Source: Fimbriimonadia bacterium
GTDB taxonomy: Bacteria; Armatimonadota; Fimbriimonadia; Fimbriimonadales; Fimbriimonadaceae
Assembly (NCBI GenBank): GCA_029824495.1
Contig: JALGXY010000018.1
Coordinates: 1 to 5,507, forward strand
Reading direction: 5' to 3'
DNA: 5,507 nt
Position 1 is the stretch's first letter, and every line of letters starts with the position of its first letter. A program made the position numbers and the translations under genes. The notes below the pieces were generated by a model that saw only the letters and a program-made list of their open reading frames with translations, had not been told where the DNA came from and did not search any database. Below are positions 1-5,507 of the stretch, in pieces.

Positions 1-678
1 CCGAACATCCCCGGCAGCGATCTCGGCGGTGTGCACTTCGCCATGGACTATCTCGTCCAGTCGAATCGAGTCTGCAACGGCGAGGAGATTGAGGCGGGCG
101 AGCGGATCAGCGCCAAAGGCCGCAACACCGTCATCATCGGCGGCGGCGACACAGGCGCAGACTGCCTCGGCACTGCCCTGCGTCAAGGCGCACTTAGAGT
201 TCACCAGCCGACACACGGTATTCGACCTCCAGAAGACCGACCTGCCGACACACCCTGGCCAGAGTGGCCAAGAATCCCAAGGTTTGACTCAAGCCACGAA
301 GAGGGTGGAGAACGATCCTGGGGCATCAAGATCCTGGAGTTCTTGGGAACGGATGGACATCTGGTTGGGCTCAAGGCTCTGCGGGTCGGCCCGCCGCCAG
401 ACTATCTTCCGAAGCCTGACGGCGAATTCACGCTGGAAGTCGAGCTCGCTCTGATCGCGATCGGGTTCAGCGGCCCGAGCACCAGGCTGATCGAGTCCTG
501 CGGCATCGAACTGACGGACGGTGGGCAGATCAAGACAGATCCGAACTTGAAAACGGCTGCAGGCAACGTGTTTGCTGCCGGAGATTCAAGGATCGGTGCC
601 TCACTAGTGGTTAATGCGATCGCGGACGGCAGAAAGGCAGCGGAATCGGTTCACTCCCTCCTCTCCTCTCAACCTTGA
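1..678 (+). CDS. gltD: Glutamate synthase (NADPH) small/beta subunit, C-terminal half (5' end outside window)
   Basis: In its family this flavoprotein takes electrons from NADPH through FAD and Fe-S centres and passes them to the large subunit, which makes glutamate from glutamine and 2-oxoglutarate in the cytoplasm. The frame is open from base 1 and ends at TGA 676-678, giving 225 visible residues; the family is usually about 470-500, so roughly half is missing, including the N-terminal Fe-S region and first FAD motif. Visible residues 14-20 (HFAMDYL) match the family. The second nucleotide-binding motif GGGDTG is at 47-52, the GltD signature SSHEEGG at 97-103, and the C-terminal FAD motif around AAGD at 192-195, followed by SLVVNAIADGRKAA. 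The SSHEEGG signature argues for true GltD over the many GltD-like oxidoreductases (inference). One oddity is visible residues 67-71 (PTHGI), where relatives usually have a hydrophobic ELLP-like stretch; reading the other frames does not restore it. Whether gltB lies upstream cannot be seen. Confidence 0.93.
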   Translation, partial: PNIPGSDLGGVHFAMDYLVQSNRVCNGEEIEAGERISAKGRNTVIIGGGDTGADCLGTALRQGALRVHQPTHGIRPPEDRPADTPWPEWPRIPRFDSSHEEGGERSWGIKILEFLGTDGHLVGLKALRVGPPPDYLPKPDGEFTLEVELALIAIGFSGPSTRLIESCGIELTDGGQIKTDPNLKTAAGNVFAAGDSRIGASLVVNAIADGRKAAESVHSLLSSQP

Positions 679-730
679 TATCCCGGGCCGCGGGACGTCA
701 CAATTGATGCTGACGTTAGAGTTTGTCGGC
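679..730 (+). promoter_or_regulatory. Short intergenic region with two inverted repeats and a weak promoter-like pair
   Basis: Two small inverted repeats are visible between gltD and the propeller gene. The first, TCCCG-GGCCG-CGGGA at 681-695, is a 5-bp GC-rich stem with a 5-base loop, starting two bases after the gltD stop. No T-run follows, so it is a poor intrinsic terminator. The second pairs ACGTCA (695-700) with TGACGT (711-716) across 10 bases, with a possible extra G694-T717 wobble, so the two stems compete for bases 694-695. Its loop contains the in-frame ATG at 707, which it would hide. A weak sigma70-like pair is TTGATA (675-680) and CACAAT (699-704), 18 bases apart; transcription from it would begin near 711, leaving about 20 bases before the ATG at 731. 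All functional readings here are inference, and stems this short can arise by chance. Confidence 0.25.
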
Positions 731-1771
731 ATGGAAAACAACAGAATCACTAGACGCGGCCTGATCAAGGCTGGCGGAGCAGCAGCGCTTGGAGCAGCGG
801 TTGCCCCCATCGTAAAGGCACTAGCCCCGTTGGAAGACCGGCTGATTGTCGGCAGCGGTGAACACACCTACGAGGTCCACCATGACTGGCTGAAGCCCCC
901 GGTCAGCATCAAGTTTGGCGATACGCATGGCGTGGCTCAGTCTCGTGACGGCCGGATTTTCGTCGCCCACACAGTCAACGGCAACAGCATCCGACCGAAC
1001 GCAATTGTCGTCTACGGCCCGGATCGCAAGTACATCACCTCTTGGGGCGAGAACTTTGCCGGCGGCGCACACGGTCTGGACATTGCTGTCGAAGACGGCA
1101 ACGAATTCCTCTATCACTGCGATACACGAAGGCGCGTTGTCGTCAAAACCACGCTCGATGGCCAGCTCGTCTGGGAGAGAGGCCGACCAAATCAGCACGA
1201 GGTCTACGCTGACGGCAAGAAGCCGTACATTCCGACTAATGTGGCGTTCGCCCCGAACGGCGACGTGATCGTTGCTGACGGCTACGGCAGCCACTGGATC
1301 CATGTCTGGAGCAAGGACGGCGAATACAAAGGCGAGCTGATTGGACCGGGCAACGCTGAAGGTCAGGTGAGCAATCCGCACGGCCTCTGGCTTGACAATC
1401 GAGGCAAAGAGCCGATCTTGGCCGTTGCAGACCGTGGTCATGGCCAGGTCCAGAACTTCACCCTCGACGGCAAGCATCACAGCTACGCCAAAGAGGGCAT
1501 GAGACGCCCCTGCCACATGAAGATGAGCGGCGACCTGATGCTCGTGCCTGATCTGAGCAGCGTCGTCACCATTCTTGATAAAGAGAACAAGCCCGTTGCC
1601 CTGCTCGGCGACGGCCACCCGACAAATCTGCGCGGCGCTCCGCGCGAAAAATTTGTTCCTGGTCAGTTCGTCCACCCGCACGACGCAATCTGGATGGCCA
1701 ACGGAAAGGACATCCTCGTCGCTGAATGGGTGCCGATCGGCCGAATCACGCTTCTGAAACGAGTCAGCTGA
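731..1771 (+). CDS. Tat-exported NHL-type six-bladed beta-propeller protein
   Basis: This encodes 346 residues. The N-terminus is a twin-arginine signal: TRRGLIK at residues 7-13, then an Ala/Gly-rich hydrophobic stretch to about residue 32, so export of a folded protein is predicted. The rest reads as NHL repeats. Blade-start motifs recur as THGV (H66), AHGL (H114), PTNV (N170), PHGL (H217), PCHM (H262) and PHDA (H317), 45-56 residues apart, giving six blades. Strand motifs such as VIVADGYG and LAVADRGHG are typical of NHL and peptidyl-hydroxyglycine amidating-lyase-like propellers. That lyase uses His ligands for a metal, but lyase activity here is not supported; binding or scaffolding is equally possible. 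ATG 731 was chosen because it gives a compact Tat signal, with a weak TAGAG upstream. ATG 707 in the same frame would add eight residues. ATG 614 would run into gltD and is unlikely. The stop overlaps the start of the next gene, suggesting co-translation. Confidence 0.85.
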   Translation: MENNRITRRGLIKAGGAAALGAAVAPIVKALAPLEDRLIVGSGEHTYEVHHDWLKPPVSIKFGDTHGVAQSRDGRIFVAHTVNGNSIRPNAIVVYGPDRKYITSWGENFAGGAHGLDIAVEDGNEFLYHCDTRRRVVVKTTLDGQLVWERGRPNQHEVYADGKKPYIPTNVAFAPNGDVIVADGYGSHWIHVWSKDGEYKGELIGPGNAEGQVSNPHGLWLDNRGKEPILAVADRGHGQVQNFTLDGKHHSYAKEGMRRPCHMKMSGDLMLVPDLSSVVTILDKENKPVALLGDGHPTNLRGAPREKFVPGQFVHPHDAIWMANGKDILVAEWVPIGRITLLKRVS

Positions 1772-1773
1772 TG
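1769..1773 (+). promoter_or_regulatory. TGATG stop/start overlap deciding the start of the large gene
   Basis: The propeller gene's TGA (1769-1771) shares its last base with the ATG (1771-1773) of the haem-protein gene. No convincing Shine-Dalgarno sequence precedes this ATG, so termination-reinitiation coupling is the likely way it is translated (inference). The frame is also open upstream to an ATG at 1726, but that start would place a charged 15-residue extension ahead of an otherwise well-formed Sec signal peptide. Confidence 0.7.
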
Positions 1774-4700
1774 AAACAGAATCCTGCAAAACTCACCTCG
1801 CTCTGGCTGCTGGCAGCGGCGGCTGTGCCCTTCGGTGCAGCGGCCCTCACGCCGAGTCAACAGACTCAAAAGGTCGATTTTGTCAAGGATGTTCAGCCCC
1901 TGCTCAAGCGAAGCTGTGTCTCGTGCCACAACGACGAAAGAGCCGATGGCGGGCTCAACCTGTCATCGGTTGAGGGGATTCGAAAGGGCGGAGTCAGCGG
2001 CCCTGTTTTTACAGCAGGCGATCACGCGAATTCACTGCTCTACACCAGGACGCAGGATGATCCGCCGTTCCGAATGCCTCCTCTCGGAACAGCCCTCAAC
2101 GACGTCCAGGCGGGAATCCTCAAAGACTGGATCGATCAGGGCGCGGAGCTCCCCCAGCCCAGCACCGTCAACTTTAAGAAAGACGTCTTCACGATTCTCT
2201 ACGCCAGGTGTACAACCTGTCACGGCGGGGACGAACCGACCGCGGGGCTCAGCTTTGAATCTGTCGAAGACATGGTCAAAGGCGGAATCAGCGGCGATCT
2301 CTACATTCCGGGTGATCCCAAGAACTCCCTGCTGATCAAGCGCCTGCGAGGCGAGGATGGCCTGGCGATAATGCCTCAAGGCTTCAATCCTCTGATGGAG
2401 CGTCAGATCGCAGCGATCGAGACCTGGATCGAAGAAGGAGCCTCAACCGCGAACCAAGAGCTCGATCACTGGTCGTTTGATCCGGTCGAACCGCCAGAGA
2501 TCCCTGAAGACGGAGCGGACTGGTCAGACCACCCGATCGACCGGTTTATTGCCAAGAAACTCAAAGAGAAAGGACTGGAGCATTCGGCACAGGCGAGCAA
2601 AGAGACTCTGATCCGAAGGGCTTCGCTCGACATCACCGGACTCCCCCCGACACTGGAGGAGATCGATGCGTTTCTCGCCGACGAATCAGACGATGCCTAC
2701 GAGAAGCTGATCGACCGCCTGCTCGAATCGCCCCACTATGGCGAACGCCAGGCGCTGATCTGGCTCGACCTTGCCCGATATGCCGATACGAACGGCTACG
2801 AGAAAGATGCTGGACGGTCCGTCTATCCATATCGCGACTGGGTGATCAACGCCTTCAACAACAACATGCCGTACGATCAGTTCACGATCGAACAGCTCGC
2901 TGGAGACCTTCTTCCTGACCCCACCCTCGACCAGGTTGTGGCGACCGGATTTCACCGCAACGCGATGTTCAACGAAGAGGGCGGCGTCGATCCGGGCGAA
3001 TCACGCTTTGTGATGATCATGGATCGCGTCGACACGACCTCATCGGTCTGGCTCGGCCTTTCGATGGACTGCGCAAAGTGCCACGACCACAAGTTCGATC
3101 CGATCTCGCACAAGGACTACTACAAGTTCTATGCGTTCTATGGCAACACCGACTACGAAATGCGCGGAGTCGGCACGCAGGGCGGGGAGAGGTGGTTTGA
3201 GCCGACAATCAAGGTTCCAAATCCTGAGCAGGCTGCTCAGTACGATGTGCTGGAGCAGAAGCTCGCAGCGATCGATCAGCAGCTGGCTAACCCACATCCT
3301 CAGTTCTACTCTCAATTCGAGGCTTGGAAGAAGAACGCCAAACAGTCGGTCTCCTGGTTCCCCGCTGATCCGAAGGCCTCTTCTGACGGCGGCGTGACGT
3401 TCCAGAAACAGCAGGACGGCTCACTGCTGGCGACAGGCGCCAACCCTGACAAGGTCACCTACACACTCAAGATAGATGAAGGCGCGGCTCTCTCAAAAGG
3501 CATCCGCCTGCGTGTCCTGCCCGACAAGAGTCTGCCGAGCAGCGGACCGGGGCGCAGCGGCGGCAACTTTGTCCTGACCCGAGTTCTGGTCAAAGCAAAC
3601 GGGCAGCCTGTCAAGCTGAACGCTGCCGTCGCCAACTACCACCAGGAGAACTACTTCCCTGTCGAGGCTCTGAGCGATGGCGGCGATGACCACGGATGGG
3701 CTGTCGGCGGCGGGCAAGGCCGACAGCACGATCTTGTGATCGGCTTCAAACAGCCGATCCCTGCATCAGCTCACGAACTCGAAATACAGCTCGAAATGAA
3801 GTCGAGATGGGCGAAACACACGATTGGACGATTCCAGATCGCTCTCACCTACGACGACCATCCAGAGTATCGGCCGCTCAACTCAGACACGTTGAAAGCG
3901 CTCGAACAGAACGACAACGAAAAGCTGCTCGCCTACTACCGATCGGTTGCTGTGGAAGTTCAGCCGATTCTGGCCGAGCGCAGCGCGATCCTGAAAGAGA
4001 AGCAGTCGCTCGAGTCGATGATCCCATCGACACTAATCATCTCTGAGTCGGACAAAGAGTCAAAGCTGAAGGCTCCGGTCTACAGTCGCGGCGAGTATCT
4101 CAGCCCAACCAAAGAGGTCTTTGCGGCTGTCCCTGAATCGATGAATCAGATCGACTCTGAAGAGCGTGTCGACCGGCTCGACCTGGCCGAATGGCTGGTG
4201 AGCTACGACAACCCGCTGACCTCTAGAGTCCACGTCAACCGCATCTGGCACCATATCTTTGGCCGAGGCATCGTCAAGACGCTCGAGGACTTCGGCACGC
4301 AGGGCAGCCCGCCCAGCAACCAGGAGCTGCTCGATTGGCTGTCGTATGAGTTCATGGATTCCGGCTGGGATCAGAAGGCGATCATCAGAACGATCGTCAC
4401 CTCCGAGACCTACAAGCAGACCTCTGCGACGAATGAAGAAAAGCAGGAGATCGACCCTGAGAATATGTATCTGTCTCGAGGGCCGCGTTTCCGACTCAGC
4501 GCTGAGCTGATCCGCGACACATCCTTGACTGCCGCAGGCCTGCTCGACCGCAAGGTCGGCGGCAAGAGCGTGTTCCCAAAACAGCCGCCCGGCATCTGGG
4601 ACACGCCCTACAACAGCGCGCGCTGGAAGAACGGCCAGGGCAGCGATCTGGTTCGCCGTGGGCTCTACACCTATTGGAAGCGCTCACGATCCTATCCCGC

Positions 4701-5061
4701 GTTCCTCGCCTTCGACGCCACCAGTCGAGAGACGTGCACTCCGCGCAGAGTGCGGACCAACACGCCCCTTCAGGCACTGACTCTGTTGAACGATGAGGCG
4801 ATGATGGATGCCAGCAAGGCGCTTGGCAAGATCATGATGGCCGCAGAAGACAGCCTGGTCACCGGCTTCCGCCGATGCACTTCGCGCGAACCGAATCAGC
4901 TTGAGCTGCTGAGGCTGCGCGACCTGTTCAGCAAACTCAAGGCTGAATATTCGGCCAATCCAGAAGAGGCCAAAAAGCTCGGCGGCACACCCGAAGAGGC
5001 CGCCTGGACCATGACGGCGAACGTCATCCTGAACCTCGACGAGTCGATCACCAAGGAGTAA
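1771..5061 (+). CDS. Secreted PSCyt1-PSCyt1-PSCyt2(DUF1549)-PSD1(DUF1553) protein with three haem-binding motifs
   Basis: This encodes 1096 residues. A Sec signal peptide covers residues 1 to about 25 (Lys-containing start, [12 protein letters not shown] core, AAA before the probable cleavage site). Two planctomycete cytochrome c domains follow at about 35-127 and 133-224, with CVSCH at 49-53 and CTTCH at 147-151; candidate axial methionines are M102 and M201. DUF1549 runs from about 254 to 455 and carries a third motif, CAKCH, at 434-438, followed by DHKFDP, a hallmark of the family. Residues 491-505 and 711-750 look helical and coiled-coil-like, and flank a beta-rich domain at about 555-695. 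An RGEY motif is at 773-776. DUF1553 spans about 802-1060, with [11 protein letters not shown] and [11 protein letters not shown] as clear family stretches. Haem attachment needs an exported protein, which agrees with the signal peptide. The enzymatic role of the family is not established; electron transfer in the envelope is inference. The stop TAA overlaps the region just after the next gene's ribosome binding site. Confidence 0.93.
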   Translation: MKQNPAKLTSLWLLAAAAVPFGAAALTPSQQTQKVDFVKDVQPLLKRSCVSCHNDERADGGLNLSSVEGIRKGGVSGPVFTAGDHANSLLYTRTQDDPPFRMPPLGTALNDVQAGILKDWIDQGAELPQPSTVNFKKDVFTILYARCTTCHGGDEPTAGLSFESVEDMVKGGISGDLYIPGDPKNSLLIKRLRGEDGLAIMPQGFNPLMERQIAAIETWIEEGASTANQELDHWSFDPVEPPEIPEDGADWSDHPIDRFIAKKLKEKGLEHSAQASKETLIRRASLDITGLPPTLEEIDAFLADESDDAYEKLIDRLLESPHYGERQALIWLDLARYADTNGYEKDAGRSVYPYRDWVINAFNNNMPYDQFTIEQLAGDLLPDPTLDQVVATGFHRNAMFNEEGGVDPGESRFVMIMDRVDTTSSVWLGLSMDCAKCHDHKFDPISHKDYYKFYAFYGNTDYEMRGVGTQGGERWFEPTIKVPNPEQAAQYDVLEQKLAAIDQQLANPHPQFYSQFEAWKKNAKQSVSWFPADPKASSDGGVTFQKQQDGSLLATGANPDKVTYTLKIDEGAALSKGIRLRVLPDKSLPSSGPGRSGGNFVLTRVLVKANGQPVKLNAAVANYHQENYFPVEALSDGGDDHGWAVGGGQGRQHDLVIGFKQPIPASAHELEIQLEMKSRWAKHTIGRFQIALTYDDHPEYRPLNSDTLKALEQNDNEKLLAYYRSVAVEVQPILAERSAILKEKQSLESMIPSTLIISESDKESKLKAPVYSRGEYLSPTKEVFAAVPESMNQIDSEERVDRLDLAEWLVSYDNPLTSRVHVNRIWHHIFGRGIVKTLEDFGTQGSPPSNQELLDWLSYEFMDSGWDQKAIIRTIVTSETYKQTSATNEEKQEIDPENMYLSRGPRFRLSAELIRDTSLTAAGLLDRKVGGKSVFPKQPPGIWDTPYNSARWKNGQGSDLVRRGLYTYWKRSRSYPAFLAFDATSRETCTPRRVRTNTPLQALTLLNDEAMMDASKALGKIMMAAEDSLVTGFRRCTSREPNQLELLRLRDLFSKLKAEYSANPEEAKKLGGTPEEAAWTMTANVILNLDESITKE
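1873..2442 (+). repeat. Tandem duplicated cytochrome domain within the large gene
   Basis: Two diverged copies of one domain lie head to tail, at about 1873-2151 and 2167-2442. The CXXCH cysteines are exactly 98 codons apart (C49 and C147) and the candidate axial methionines 99 codons apart. Matching protein stretches include VDFVKDV against VNFKKDV, KGGVSG against KGGISG, and DWIDQGA against TWIEEGA. At DNA level the short stretch GGCGGAGTCAGCGGC near 1987 recurs as GGCGGAATCAGCGGC at 2281 with one difference. The duplication is old, because identity elsewhere is limited. Confidence 0.8.
5053..5058 (+). promoter_or_regulatory. Ribosome binding site AAGGAG for the DUF1501 gene
   Basis: AAGGAG lies seven bases before the ATG at 5066 and inside the final codons of the large gene. 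It is the only strong Shine-Dalgarno sequence in the window. It fixes the start at 5066 over the in-frame ATG at 5102, which sits directly before the twin-arginine motif. Together with the 4-base gap between genes it supports translation of both from one transcript. Confidence 0.8.
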
Positions 5062-5065
5062 AGCC

Positions 5066-5507
5066 ATGCCCAAAACACCACATGAAAGAGCCCTCAGGGC
5101 GATGACCCGCCGAACCTTCTTCAAAGAGGTCGGCTACGGCATGGGCGGCGTCGCTCTGACCTCGATGCTGGCGAAAACCGGTCTGGCACAGCAGCGCGAG
5201 AATCCGATGGCGGTCAAGCCGCCCCACTACGCCCCGAAGGCGAAGAACGTGATCTTCCTCTTCATGGCTGGTGCGCCTTCGCAGCTCGACCTTTTCGACC
5301 CGAAGCCGACTCTGGTCAAGCACCACCAGCAGCCGATCCCTGAAGAGATCATCAAGGGCGAGCGGTTTGCGTTTATTCGTGGTGTGCCAAAGCTGCTCGG
5401 TTCGCCGCACAAGTTTGAGCAGGTCGGTCAGTCTGGCCAATGGATGTCCTCGATGCTGCCGCACCTGAAGACGGTGGCGGACGACATCTCCGTCATCCGG
5501 AGCATGA
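5066..5507 (+). CDS. Tat-exported DUF1501 protein (alkaline-phosphatase-like fold), N-terminal part
   Basis: The reading frame starts at ATG 5066 and is still open at the right edge, giving 147 visible residues; whole family members are usually about 450-490. A 12-residue leader precedes a twin-arginine signal with TRRTFFK at 14-20, a Gly/Ala-rich core, and a probable cleavage site after LAQ near residue 42. The mature part begins with [19 protein letters not shown], residues 61-79. This is the DUF1501 counterpart of the first metal-binding motif of alkaline-phosphatase/sulfatase-like enzymes, with D75 and D78 as candidate metal or catalytic-site residues. Relatives usually show GGPSQ or GGPSH where this protein has GAPSQ. 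The segment [26 protein letters not shown] also fits the family. DUF1501 genes habitually follow DUF1549/DUF1553 genes in Planctomycetota and Verrucomicrobiota, as here. The activity is unknown, and hydrolase function is inferred only from the fold. The metal-binding residues expected later in the chain lie outside the window. Confidence 0.9.
   Translation, partial: MPKTPHERALRAMTRRTFFKEVGYGMGGVALTSMLAKTGLAQQRENPMAVKPPHYAPKAKNVIFLFMAGAPSQLDLFDPKPTLVKHHQQPIPEEIIKGERFAFIRGVPKLLGSPHKFEQVGQSGQWMSSMLPHLKTVADDISVIRSM

Noticed and set aside
29..454. Open frame of 141 codons in the second forward frame over gltD
   Set aside because: The translation is Ser/Arg/Thr-rich with no domain, while the first frame gives clear GltD motifs over the same bases.
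681..695. Intrinsic terminator after gltD
   Set aside because: The stem is only 5 bp and no run of T follows it.
614..730. Longer start for the propeller gene at ATG 614
   Set aside because: It would overlap the end of gltD by 65 bases and put about 39 unrelated residues before a complete Tat signal.
1726..1770. Upstream ATG for the large gene
   Set aside because: It lies within the propeller gene, and the added residues would spoil the Sec signal peptide that begins at 1771.
821..1789. Long open frame on the minus strand (322 codons) antisense to the propeller gene
   Set aside because: It mirrors a clear Tat-propeller gene, its translation shows no recognisable domain or signal, and it is explained by GC-rich codon use leaving the opposite strand free of stops.
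4684..5464. Minus-strand open frames at the right end
   Set aside because: They lie opposite the DUF1553 C-terminus and the DUF1501 N-terminus, both with strong family motifs, and show no domain of their own.
1..5507. tRNA or rRNA genes, CRISPR arrays, insertion sequences, attachment sites
   Set aside because: No spaced direct repeats, transposase motifs or terminal inverted repeats were seen, and nearly all bases belong to four well-supported genes.

Overview
The window looks like chromosomal DNA from the Planctomycetota–Verrucomicrobiota (PVC) group. The main evidence is a long secreted protein with the architecture PSCyt1–PSCyt1–PSCyt2/DUF1549–DUF1553. It is followed directly by a DUF1501 protein. 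This gene pair is abundant in Planctomycetota and Verrucomicrobiota and rare elsewhere. GC content is moderately high, judged by eye. Nothing visible separates the two phyla, and there are no signs of mobile elements, RNA genes or CRISPR.

Layout, all on the + strand and almost fully coding: (1) bases 1-678 are the C-terminal half of a glutamate synthase small subunit (GltD), cut by the left edge. (2) Bases 679-730 are a short gap with two small inverted repeats and a weak promoter-like pair. (3) Bases 731-1771 encode a Tat-exported six-bladed NHL-type beta-propeller. (4) Bases 1771-5061 encode a Sec-exported protein of 1096 residues with three CXXCH haem-binding motifs, and its ATG overlaps the previous stop by one base. 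(5) From 5066 to the right edge lies the N-terminal part of a Tat-exported DUF1501 protein of the alkaline-phosphatase-like fold. It is preceded by a clear AAGGAG ribosome binding site inside the end of the upstream gene.

The last three genes are so tightly packed (1-base overlap, then a 4-base gap) that they very probably form one operon making exported proteins: a propeller, a multihaem cytochrome-like protein and an alkaline-phosphatase-fold protein. The biochemical role of DUF1549/DUF1553/DUF1501 sets is not established. A joint envelope function, perhaps redox-linked processing of a polymer, is inference only. GltD is a cytoplasmic nitrogen-assimilation enzyme, and its link to the exported set may be no more than adjacency.

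The most interesting points are the regular placement of a histidine at the equivalent position in five of six propeller blades, the tandem duplication of the haem domain with conserved spacing, and a beta-sandwich that appears to be inserted into a helical hairpin of the large protein.
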